From positions 30,543,501-30,607,500 of the forward strand of contig NC_068557.1 in assembly GCF_022201045.2 (NCBI RefSeq): a stretch of 64,000 nucleotides of DNA, read 5' to 3'. Below the pieces are notes generated by a model. The model searched no databases, was not told the DNA's origin, and was given only the letters and a program-made list of their open reading frames with translations. The DNA is from Citrus sinensis (taxonomy: Eukaryota > Streptophyta > Magnoliopsida > Sapindales > Rutaceae). Shown here one piece after another: positions 22,795 to 42,072 of the stretch. Made by a program: the position numbers and the translations under genes. Every line of letters begins with the position of its first letter. The first letter of the stretch is position 1.

Positions 22795-25700
22795 TCAACA
22801 TGAGATGGATCCATCTGGAGTGTCATCTGGAGTGTCAGAAGGACTTCCACATTCCATTTTTGAAGAGCTTCGTTTGTCTACATCAGGATTTTGATCAAGT
22901 GCTGAAGCTCTTGCTGGAAATTTTCTCTCTCTTCTGGCATAAATGTATTTTGCAAATCCAATCATCTTGCTCCAAATGCTCCTCCCACTTGAAGTTATAT
23001 TGCCTTCGCTTGCATCTTGACGACTTGTATAATTCCTAACCAGAAATACAAGAGCACAAATAGTAGAAGTGGTACCAGATATCAGGAAGAGACCCCAGAA
23101 ATCTTGGAGGCTCAAGCATTCAGTTTTGTTGTTATTTACTTCCGCAGAGCCAGAGCACTCCGGTGATGGAGCAAACCACTTTTCTTCTAGTTACCTGAGC
23201 TCTCCATTCTCTGACAGCTTTAGAATGGCTTCAGAAAAGTCAGCTGCCAATGGAGAGCCCTTTTGGAATACCTGGATATGAATTTCACAAGTAATTAGTA
23301 TTGTATTGGTTCCGTAAAATGTAGAAAAGATTCAAATAGCAACTCACGAAGGCAAATCCTCCAAATCTGTATGTGGGTATGGTGGCAGTGTATTCCTTGC
23401 AGTGCTGGGATAAAAATGCTCTTTCATATGAGAGTTCAAGAAAGGCAGCAGCTATGCGGTTGCTTTCAAAATCCGTTATATATTTGTATTCGTGGTCAAC
23501 TTTCAAGATGTTCTCTGGTTTGAATCCAAGCACATTCTCCAGGTAGTTCCTCACGAATGAATCACCATCAAACCCAACATTCAAATTGGATGCTTTTAGC
23601 CACCCAATATCTGTCACATTTGGTTTCAGCCTTTGTACTGTGAGCATTGATGAAAGACTAGCAGTGTAGCTTGAGTTTAAGATTAACACGACAAAAAGCC
23701 ACACCACAACCACCAATCGAGTGAGATTGCTATAAATTCTCTCCCCTGAAAATTTCGAAATGACACATTAATTTTAATTAGGTGAACTCATTAACATTTT
23801 CGGCCTGAGCAATTTCTATAATAATGCTTGCATGATCAACACTAGCAGTAAGCCTATCAAAAGGTAGAAAAAGAGAGAGATACTTACTATGAGCAAAGAA
23901 AAGTGAAGAAAAAGTGAACCAAAGAGCGGTGCCGATCTGAATATTCCATGGACCATTAAATTCTGGATTCCATCTGTGCTCCAAGAACCAAACTACGGAC
24001 ATTGTGTAGATCAAAATGGCACCAGTTACTATCCACATTCCCCAGGTGAAAGGCTTAATGAATATCCAAGGTGATTGTTCAGCTTTAGCTGGAACTACCA
24101 TAGACAATCCTGATTCGGTATATGGCTGAGAAAATTCCACAAATCTTGTTCTATTCACCAGTATAGTGATATCACCAATAGCGGCATCATAATCCTGTTA
24201 AGAGTATTCCAAAAGTCTACTGTAATATAATCAAAGTATGTTTCATTGGTGGATATCAAAATGACATTTTGGATTTGATATGCCTTTACTAGATTTGTAA
24301 CATAGGTTTTGAGCCCAAATTATAAACCGCAAGGAAATATTACATGCATGTATGATTTTTCCTAGTTTCAGTTTCTGCGTTCTATCCATTAGTCATGGAT
24401 ACCATAAGTCCCAGTCTATATAGGAAACAAACTTTTAAAAGAAAAAAATTAGTAAGAATCCGCAACCTCAAGCAAGTCATTTGTTTTAGTCTTCAGAGTA
24501 ATCTGCTTTTGTCTTAGAAAGACGGGTTTTTTTTTTTAATTTTAATATGCCCTATTTGTCCTTAAATATAAACTCTATACTCCATTACATACATATACCT
24601 CATGAAAGAGTAAAAAGTTAAAAATAACTTAAAAAGACCATCTATTTACATTTTCTCCCTCTCTCATGACTTCTACATAATAACATAACCAAAGTCGAGT
24701 ATACTCAACTTTTTACCTGACTAATTAAAAGGAAATTTCTCATTTCAATTTAAGTCGAGTATTCTCGATCAGTTACCGAACTTCAATGAAAAGTCTAGAA
24801 TTTTTTAATGTTGGGCAAGGTTAAATTAAGGTCGAGTATTCTTGACTCTTTACTCGACTTACTTGAAAAAGTCGAGAATTTTCCAAATAATTTTTTATTT
24901 CAATTGAAGTCGAGTATTCTCGACTATTTACGCAACTAACATGAAAAAGTCAAGAATTTATACTGAATTACTAATTGTGTATGGTTTGATTGAAGTCGAA
25001 TATTATCGACTATTTACCCGACTTTGAGAATATAAGTTCAGTTTTATAAAGATTTAGTTGTGGTTATTTTTATACTTTTTCTAATTTTTATAAATATATA
25101 TGTGTAAAATTTAAGAGTGTTATAATTTAAAACATATATTGGGTATTTTAGAGGAAATAGGTATATGCCACGCAATTCTCCCCCACAAAGACTCACAGGA
25201 GGACGCAGTCCAAGTCAAAGAAGAGAAATGGAAAATTTTTGGGATCCAACACACACGTAAGAGCCCAAAGGTCAAATCAAACAAATCAAGGCGAGTATTT
25301 ATTTCCTGTGAAGACTTTCACATTTCGTTGTTTTTAGACTAGTTGACTCTTTTGCAAAGACTTGTTGAAAGACGAAAGATCATACAACTCTCTTCATAAA
25401 TAGTTCTCTATACAGATAACCGAAGATATACGCATATAGTATAAAGCAATTATTAAAGTTAGTGCCCCGGATAATTATATGAAACAAGAGAGAAACAGAG
25501 TATTGTTTACCTTGTTATAGACACGATAAACCAGATCATCATAGGTGCCATTATGGACGGAGAATTCATAAGGTAGATCATATTTCAAAACTTGCAGCAC
25601 CTTATAGAAAAGTTCAATGCAATAACCATCATATATAATCTTATGTGGATTATCACTTGATATAAGCTTCACAAACTTGTCAAATGTGGTCCTCGCTGGA

Positions 25701-27189
25701 ACTCCAATAATCAATGGCTTAGCATCAGTAGGCATTGCTCGACCTTTTGGATCTCGCTTCAAGTCCCCAGGCCAAATCACTGCACCAATCAATCCGTTTC
25801 TGATATCACCAACTTTGCTGCTATTTTTGTCCTCTTCCATTTTAAGGGTCTTGGAGAGTCCAAACTTAGGCAACCAAAAGTCAATCTCTTTGTATTTCTT
25901 TCCAACCATGTTTATGATCCTTAATATAGGAGAGTTCAACAGCTTGCCTCCTCTGAAACTTATTGGTCCACTTAAGCCAGTGAAATTACTTGATAATATA
26001 TAACCTAGCGAGATTTTTGAACTGCTATTGTCACTAGTCATCCCGTCTATGCTTTTTGCCACTACTGTAATGCTATCATATGCCCTTAAGGCATAAATTC
26101 CTGGCTCAGATACGTCATCTTCTGGATATTCAGATCGAAAATAACTTCTGAACTGATCTTCAAAAATCTTGTAAGAACTGCTATCTTGAGAAAAGTGGGT
26201 CTTGATTCCGAGAGCACCTTCCATGGAGGAAGATTACAGAAGTATTGAATGAGTCGATGAAACTAGTGATGGTGTCTGAGGCAATTACCCAAACTGAGTC
26301 CGGCCCCACAAGTCCCATCTCTTTTGCTTCCCTAAAGAGATGAATCCCCATAGCTAATGATGATTGAAGAATAATAAAAACCCGAGATTCTGTTCTAAGT
26401 AGCTTCAGCAGTTTTTCTTGGAGAAACTGTTTTGGATCAGTCAAATAAGAAATTGGTGGAAGAACCAATCTGTATTCAATCTCCGAATTAGAGATTTGAA
26501 GAGCCTCTGACAGTAGAGCTAAGTTCCCTGTATCTGCATTAGTTGCATCATCTTCGTAAATGATTATAACCTTTCTCCAATTGTAAGAACCAACCAGAGC
26601 TGCTGTGCATGTTATTTGTTCAGCACTACTGTTAGCCATTCTTACCAAAAAAGGCCAGCGAGTTGATGTCAATGGTGGTGCTATAGCAGGCTCTGCAAAT
26701 GAAAGGACAGGAACTTGAGCTCGGCTCCCAATATCAGCAACCATAGTTGCTGCTCCCCATGTCTCCATGCCAACAATCACTTTCACTTCCTTCTCCTTAA
26801 TCATTGCTTCAGCTGCCCACAACCGTAATTCATAAAGATCTATTAGTGCAAGTTTTATCGTAGTAGCCAATTGAGAAGTTAAATATAATAGGATTTACTT
26901 ATTTACCAGTGGAACCAACTTGAAGGGGATCTTTTTCAGGGTACTGGAAATGAAGGGACAGCTTGTAATTCTGCGCGGTGTTGTTAAAATTTGCAGCTGC
27001 TATTTCCATCGCCACTTTTTGTTCTTTCCCAATTCTGGAATTAACATCAACGATTGCGCCAATGTTTATTAGCTTGTATCCGTCTGCAGCTTCGGTTCCA
27101 CTGTAGAGGATGAAAAAGCCGGAGCTAAGTATCATGACCAGGGGCCAAGGTCTTGAGACTAACTTGACAGAAGTGATTGAACGGAACAT
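22795..27189 (-). pseudogene. Glutamate receptor-like gene (GLR clade II), recently disabled copy
   Basis: Five exons with intact splice sites: 27189-26907, 26812-25511, 24194-23888, 23745-23348 and 23271-22795. The last three have exactly the lengths of the intact neighbour (307, 398 and 477 bases). The encoded order is signal peptide, amino-terminal ligand domain (IGAIVDVNSRIGKEQ), S1 lobe, M1, pore, M3 (SSYTASLSSMLTVQ), S2 and M4 (FWGLFLISGTTSTIC). Two lesions are visible. One extra base near 26226-26231, just before MEGALGIKTH, ends the frame after about 304 residues. A TAA at 23193-23191 interrupts exon 5 (after NGELR, before LEEKW). With so few lesions it may be a young pseudogene, or sequencing errors may be involved. 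Confidence 0.88.
24690..25030. repeat. GTCGAGTATTCTCGAC repeat array in GLR intron 2
   Basis: About five diverged copies of a 60-85 bp unit. Each has the palindrome GTCGAG-TATT-CTCGAC (or a variant), a TTTACNCGACT block, and most have GAAAAAGTCGAGAATTTT. Copies start near 24693, 24753, 24831, 24909 and 24994. The array lies in the unusually long (1,316-base) second intron of the disabled GLR copy. It probably represents the inside of an inserted element; weakly similar inverted sequence near 24548 and 25165 may mark its ends. Confidence 0.75.
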
Positions 27190-27329
27190 TGTGCAATTGA
27201 TTTGAGAACCGATAACGCTAATGCCTTGCTCATTGCGTTTTGGAACTTAACATATACGCGAAGATGATGTCAACATTTAATGCGTAAGGGCTTTTACATT
27301 TCCAGTTGTTACAGTAGAAGTCATTGTCC

Positions 27330-27535
27330 AGCTCGTAAAATCGTTATGTAACAAATTATAGCTGACTTGTTAGTTAGAGAAAGCTTGTTAGTTACAAGTT
27401 ATTGTCACGTGTGAGTAGTTGTATATATATGCATTGATTTGTAAACGATGATACGGAATGAATCTTCTGGAAATTCATTTTTTCATTTTCTCTGAAATTT
27501 TCCTTTAAGCCAAACAGCACATCTCTGTTTTTCTA
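27330..27535. mobile_element. LTR-like fossil fragment (probable, Copia type)
   Basis: The composition resembles the 3' part of a plant Copia-type LTR: a TATATATA stretch, then a GGAATGAAT-like tract and a pyrimidine-rich end. No internal region, no paired LTR and no target duplication were found, so it is at best a solo or truncated, old copy. It directly abuts a short GLR exon-2 relic. Confidence 0.3.
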
Positions 27536-27580
27536 CACCAGTCAATCCGTTGTGATATCACCAACAGCACTGAAAAGGGC
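27536..27580 (-). pseudogene. Short GLR exon 2 relic
   Basis: The sequence CAGTCAATCCGTTGTGATAT followed by CACCAACA closely matches the disabled GLR copy near 25790-25825 (CAATCAATCCGTTTCTGATA followed by TCACCAAC). It is about 45 bases long, so it is a scrap of another GLR copy lying between the two larger genes. Confidence 0.55.
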
Positions 27581-27589
27581 TTTCACCTC

Positions 27590-28119
27590 GATGTAAGGGA
27601 GTAAGTAAAGACTTTTACATTTATGTAACAAAGGGTGAGTCTGCATTGAGTACTATAAAACGCGTGATTTTGACCATAGAAAGATTATGGTTTAACTGTA
27701 TATGCATCAAAATATTCGGATTCTTAATCTTTTGTTACAGATATTTCGGCAATGAGTTATACTATAAGCGAAGAAAACAGATAATGAAAAAGTGATAAAT
27801 ATATACTATCCCTAACCTTTTAGAGACAATGACATTTGGCATTCCTCTATTCAGTGGTTAAATTCGTTTTCAATGGCTAGGGCGTTGTTTGAATAAAATG
27901 GTTAAACTTTTGTGGTGTATTGTCTAACGTCTCAAATGAATTGTATGCATAAAGAAATTTTGAATTACAAAGAAATCCCTCAGTAAGGGAAAGATATAGA
28001 AATGTTGAAATCACAAAAGAAATTAACTGCAACAAATATGATGTCTACAGTGATTGCATCTTAGATGCAAATTAGCTATACAAACTAATTAGTATGATTA
28101 AATTTAACATGTTGAGAGT
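27590..28119. other. Spacer upstream of disabled GLR copy / downstream of intact GLR
   Basis: No coding sequence, RNA gene or repeat with definable ends seen. It should include the 3' UTR of the intact GLR at its right end. Confidence 0.6.
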
Positions 28120-31100
28120 TCATTCATGCATTTGGAGTTCAACCTGAAGATTCTCTGGGGGATGAGTTGGACTCAATTTATATTCCCACCTGGATGAGCT
28201 TAATTCAAGTGCAGGTGGTGCTAGACCTAAAGCTGAAACTCTTGCTGGATTATTGATGGTTCCTTTCCTGTTATGAATGTACCTTGCAAGTCTAGCGGCA
28301 ATGTTCCAGGCAGCTATGTTGCCTTGATATGTTTCTTGATGACTCCAACTATTGTTCAGCAAGCGAATAACAAACAGTAGAAAACAAAAGATAGAAGTGG
28401 CACCATATACAATGTAGAGTCCCCAGAAGCTGTGCAGAGTCAAGTTTTCTGGTCTGGTACTATATCTTTCATCCGCGGAACACTCACTTGAGGGTTTAAA
28501 CCATTCCTCCTCCAATGTTTTCAGCCTTCCGTCTTCTGATAAGTCTAGAATGGCCCTGGAAATGTCAAGGGCTATAGGAGACCCTCTTTGAAATGCCTGC
28601 AGCATATACACATATACATGAATAATTTGTGATCGATGCATGCGGAAGCGCTTCAGCTTAAAATATTTGGTAACTAACGAGTAATTAAAGGTGACTGTAT
28701 ATTATATTACTCACAAAGCCCAAGCCTCCGAATCTGTAAGTGTTGATTGCAGTGTATTTCTTGCAGTACTTATCAAGAAAAACTTTCTCGTATGGACGTT
28801 CAAGAAATAGGGAATCTATGGTGTTGTTTTCAAATTTTTGTATATAATTGGCTTCAGTGTTGCCAAAAGGGACAATATTCCCTGACCTGAAGCCAAGCAC
28901 CTCCTCCAGGTATTTTTTTACAAACGAATCGTCGACACAACCAACTTTCAAATTGCCAGACTTGAGAGACTGAATATCGGTAACATTGGGCTCCAGTCTC
29001 CGGACTGTGAGCAGTGAAGACAGACTGGCTGTGTAGCTTGATGTCAAGATAAACACAACAAATAGCCACAAAACCACCACCACTCGAGTAAGGTTGCTTT
29101 GAATATTCGCTCCTGCAAAATGAATTAAACCCATTATATTGTATTGGTTTGTTGGTATATTTATGTACTAACTTAATTGCAATTAATTAATAGAAGAGAT
29201 TACGTTTTGTGGTTTTGAGGGTAACAATGAAAAAATCTAAAGATTTGAGGAATTTTGAACTCTATTCTCATAGGTAGCTAGGGAAGGCACTTTAATTACC
29301 AATAATATGCTAAGCTTAAATTAATAGAAAGCTGCAGCTCCAAATAACAAATATTTGAAAGTTATGCCTGAAGAGTAAGAATTAATCCTCAGGATCCAGG
29401 TCCAGGATTATGGTGTATGCGTAGATAACAGTAATGTTGTGACCAATGAGCACCTTGGCTCCACATAGAGAGAAATATATAGCAGAAACTAGCTAAGGAC
29501 TGGAGTCAGAGTGCATTTGGGGAGAAGATATCACTGGTGCATGGCTAAATTCAATTTTGATAGGACGATTGGTCCACATCATCGGGGTGCTATATGATAT
29601 AAAACAAATTAGGAGTCCTTAGTTTAATGGGTACTCACTGTGAGAAAAGAAGATCGTAGAAAAGGCGAACCAAAGTATGTTACTAATCTGATCCTTCAAT
29701 GTGCCTCTGAATTCCGGATTAGATTGGTGCTCCAAGAGCCAAACTATGAACATCGTATAGATGAAGCTGGCAGCAGTCACCATCCACATTTCCCAAGTGA
29801 AAGGCTTCGTGAACATCCACGTTGACTCTTCTTGCTTGGCTGGAACTATCATGGAGAACCCCGATTCAGCATACGGCTGTGTGAATTCCACATATTCTGT
29901 TCTATTGCCTAGAATTGTCAAGTCGCCCACCGCCGCATCATAAGTCTTCCCATTGATTTTTAATCACAAGGCAAGCAAATGTCTTATCAGAAATGGGAGA
30001 CTTATTCATTCAAGTAAAACAAAAATCTAAAGTCGTGCGCCTACCTAGAGGACCGAGTCGAATTTATAGTATATATAAAAATTAATTCGTAAAAAATTAA
30101 AAGGCCACAAACAGTTATATATCATGCATCATTCGATAACTAAGCATAATCTTTTTTTTTTTTTTAAACAAAAGTTTATCATGATAATTAAAGTAATTTA
30201 CCTTGTCATAGACACCATTAATTAGATCATCGTAAACGCCATCATGCGGCACAAATTCATAAGGTAGATCATAATTCAAATGGTCTACCACCAGACGGAA
30301 AAGTTCAATGCTGAAACCATCATATCGCAGATTTTTATCATTTGAGTTTCCATTTAAGGGATCATCCTTGATCACTACAAACTTCTCAAAAAAAGTTCTA
30401 GTCGGAACTCCAATTCTCATAGGCTCTTGATTACTAGGCATGGCCCAACCTTTTGGGTTTCGGTTGATCAGGTTCCCGGGCCAAATAACTGGACCAGTGA
30501 AACCTTCCGCTGCAATATTACTGCTGATATCACCAACATTATGTTTACTACTCGTCTTCGAGAACCCAAAATTGGGCAACCAAAAGTCCAGCTCTTTGTA
30601 CTTCTTTCCAACCACATTAACAATCCTCAATGTGTCAGCATTCAATAATTCACCATCTTTAAAGCGAATTTTCCCACTCAAACCTGAGAAATCACTTGAT
30701 AACATTTGCCGCAACAACATTTCCGGGCTACTAATGTTATAATTCAATCTCCCGATGGCTTCTGTAATGATTTTAATACTATCGTGTGCTCTTAGAGCAT
30801 GAATACTTGGGTGAAAGTGGTCTTCTTCTGGGTATTCGCTTGTGAAATTTCGTCGAAACAGGGCAGAAAACTCTTTATAAGGACTACTGTCATCAGAATA
30901 ATAGCTCTTGATTCCTAAGGTGCCTTCCATAGAGGAAATGACAGTTGTGTTTAGCGAGTCTAAGGCATTTGCAACAGTGTTTGTGACTATCCACACTGAG
31001 TCTTTTCCCACAAGCCCCATCCTATTTGCTTCTGTAAACAAATGTATGGTCATGTCTAATGATGCTTGAAGTACAATGAAAACCCTAGACTGTTTGTCTT

Positions 31101-31862
31101 GTACCTTTTTTAGCTCTCCTCGAACAGCTTCTTTTGGATCAGATATAGAAGAAATTGGTGGAAGAACCAAACGAGACTGAATCTCCGAGCTGCTAACGTT
31201 CTGAAGAGCCTCGGCTAAAAGAGCTAACTTCCCAGAATCACCACCATAGACATTATCTTCATATATAGCTGCAACCCTTCTCCAATTGTATTTCCGAGCA
31301 AGATCCGCAATGCATTTCATTTGCTCGGAATCATTGCTAGCCATTCTTATCAAGTAAGGCCAGCGACGTGACATTGATAGCGGTGTTACTGCAGGAGCAG
31401 CAAATGAAAGAATAGGAACTTGAACTCGGCTGGCAATCTCAGCAACTACAGCTGTTTCCTCCCATGTCTCCATTCCAGCAATCACTTTCACCTTCTCTTT
31501 GTTAATCAGCTCCTGCGCTGCAAAAACCATAGCTATAAGTTAGTATATAAATCAAATTAAAGGGCATGTAAATAACTAATCAATTAATTAATTCAACCTG
31601 CCGTTGCAGCTTGGAAGGGGTCTCTGTTATGGTCTCGGATTTGAAGGGAGAGCTTGTGGTTTCTTGAGTCACTGTTGAAGTTTTGTACTGCAATTTTCAT
31701 GGCTGTTATCGCTTGTTTCCCCATTTGAGAATTAGCGTCGACGATTGCACCGATCTTCGTAACTTCTTCAATATTAACATTGGTACTTGCTGATTCAACT
31801 CCGGGGGAGACAAAGACAAGTTCGGAGGCAATAATGAGCACAAGAAAAAAGAAGCGATTCAT
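28120..31862 (-). CDS. GLR2: Glutamate receptor-like channel, clade II (intact)
   Basis: Plant ligand-gated cation channel of the ionotropic glutamate receptor family, expected in the plasma membrane, with roles in amino-acid-triggered Ca2+ signalling. Five exons: 31862-31598, 31517-30202, 29945-29639, 29112-28715, 28596-28120, for 920 residues. A signal peptide (FFFLVLIIASELVFVSPG) precedes the amino-terminal binding domain (from IGAIVDANSQMGKQ). S1 begins near residue 456 (RIGVPTRTFFEKF). M1 is about 578-600 (WEMWMVTAASFIYTMFIVWL) and the pore loop about 612-628. M3 is about 637-665 with SSYTASLSSLL, the plant form of the SYTANLAAF gate. S2 and M4 (FWGLYIVYGATSIFCFLLFV, about 819-842) follow. 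All junctions keep frame. Clade II is inferred from overall sequence style; the exact paralogue (2.7/2.8-like) cannot be fixed by eye. Confidence 0.93.
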
Positions 31863-32861
31863 TATGTTAGCTATGCATAATTAACTTCGACTTTTGATAT
31901 CTCAATATGTATGCATGTGTCAAATAAATAGGTGTAGTTTATAAATAAATATATATTGTAGAGGAATAGAGGAGTCAGCGTATGCAATTGCCAGGAATGT
32001 TGGCGTCGATCCATTCTCGAAAATCTTTTTGACTGGGTTCAACAGCCAGGAACTCACACTTTGAATATACAAAATAAGAATACGACAATTTACAATTATC
32101 CCTATATAAATATATATAAATACACAATCTAAAATTTTAAATTTTAAAGTGCCCGAAAACTTCACGAAACCATCCGGTTTAAGCATTTTGATTTTTAAAC
32201 ATCTTAAATTTTATAGTTTAAAATTTTTGTAGATTTTTTTCACATTTTAAAATTCTGAACTAAAAAACTACTGTATATATAAAGTGTGGGAAAATCTGAG
32301 AAAATTATAAAACTGTAGGATTTAGTATCATTATAAAATTAAACTTTAAAACGGCATAATTTTAAAATTTTTTTAAACTTTCCTGTACATCCAAATCATG
32401 AATTAAAAAAATTTCCCTATATATATATAATTAATAAATTTTATCATACCGTATGTGGGGGATCAACTTTAATCTTCAAAAAAAATGAATTAGAAGTCTA
32501 CAAAGACGCTTTTGGAAAATTTCTAATATAAAGACGTGTTAATTGGAGAAGATTCTTGCAATTTAACAGAAAGTTCAAAGACAAGTAACTAGAGACAAAA
32601 GTAAGGGCCGGAATCTTAGACTTCCAAAAAATATCTTTGAAGACCAAGTCGATGTCAAAGTCAAGACAAAAATTGTTCTAATTAACTAAAAACTAATTTC
32701 TTACTGGAAATCATGAGGTCATAAGCTTTTGTTCTTAAACTAGGGGTATAACAGTTAAATTATTAATTTTAATAACGGATTTTTAATGGAATTCGATAGT
32801 ATGGACGTGTATGCATGCAATGTATAAATAAATAAATAAATAAATAAATATAAATAAATAA

Positions 32862-32914
<53 letters not shown>

Positions 32915-33118
32915 AGTAATTTTGTTTTCTCCGAAAAAGAGAGACCTAAGCATTTTATTACTAAAATATAATCCGGCCCACTTACCCATCCATGATCCAA
33001 TCTAAAATCAGACCAGCCAAGCGACCCGCTCCGGTCCATTGTGCTCCGTACAAACAGTTTGAACGTTGTTCTCTCTACTAAAACGAAAAGAAAATCTCAC
33101 TCGAAACAGACAGCGGCG
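31863..33118. promoter_or_regulatory. Shared spacer between divergent GLR and DEAH9 genes
   Basis: This 1.26-kb spacer must contain promoters for the minus-strand GLR and plus-strand DEAH9. On the minus strand a TTTATAAAC motif lies at about 31937-31945, some 80 bases upstream of the GLR start codon, and is a candidate TATA box. The DEAH9 side (32985-33118) is less AT-rich, with no clear TATA, as expected of a housekeeping gene. Confidence 0.4.
32824..32911. repeat. Compound (AAAT)n-(TA)n microsatellite
   Basis: About ten AAAT units run into more than twenty TA units. It lies in the spacer, about 210 bases upstream of the DEAH9 start codon. Confidence 0.95.
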
Positions 33119-41188
<8,070 letters not shown>

Positions 41189-42072
41189 TGAGGCTTTATA
41201 AACTTATTCTGTATTGGGATTGTGAGGAATTCTATTAGCGTAACCGCATCCCAATTTTGTTTTTTTTTTAAATCTCCTGTACATATCTATAATCAATTTA
41301 TCATTTATTTGATCATACTAACCTTTATTTCACAGTTCAACTAGGCTGACTACTTTTAACCAGTTTTGAGATTACGCGCATTTATTTTTCATTCTTTAGC
41401 TTCAATTTTTTTTTCTATTCCAAGCAATTCAAAGTTAAGATGAACACAGAAGTGCAGAATGTGCATATGAAAAGATCAAAGACGATTGTACGGACAAGAA
41501 AAGGGGAAGAATGTGTGGGGGAAAGAAGTGTAAGCCTCTGCAACAAGTTGAGGTGACAAATTTCTCCTATATTAATGTGTAGTTGGTTAACTTGTAATGG
41601 AAGAAGATACTGTATTACATATGGTCATAGGCATCTGAGATTTATCCAAGTCAAACTGATCTACAGTCAGGCAGTGCTTAATAGGATAAAAACTTGTTAT
41701 GAAAAACATAGCTCAAATTGTAAATGACAATTTTGATTTGTACTCGAATGAAGTAAGAATTAGAGTTAGTTTTCTTGTTCATCGCAGAATCCACATTTGA
41801 AAAACTAACGCACGGAGTGCGTTGCAGAAACAAACCAAAGAAATATTTTCCGACCTGAATACTAGAACTAGACTTACTACCATACCACAAGTCATATACA
41901 TAACATCTTCACTTTCTGCGTAAATTGCCGGGGCGGCTGACGGAGTCTTGCATGAATATCGATTTCTTTTTGCTGCAACAGGTACTTGAGATGGAAACAG
42001 AATGCTCCCAAATTAATTATAAACTTGTGATGATAAATCATATGAGCGTTGAATGAGCTTTGCTGCAGAGTG
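41189..42072. other. Convergent 3' spacer between DEAH9 and the SPEAR gene
   Basis: The two genes point towards each other here, so this stretch should contain both 3' UTRs. No coding sequence, RNA gene or defined repeat is visible. Confidence 0.6.

Noticed and set aside
24690-25030. GTCGAG palindromes as a CRISPR-like or operator array
   Set aside because: The units are diverged along their whole length and sit inside an intron of a plant gene; element-internal repeats explain them better.
25139-25342. Open frame inside GLR intron 2
   Set aside because: It lies in an intron next to the GTCGAG array on the opposite strand to the gene and matches no family I know.
32755-33039. Open frame full of Ile-Tyr repeats
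   Set aside because: It is the translation of the (TA)n and (AAAT)n microsatellite.
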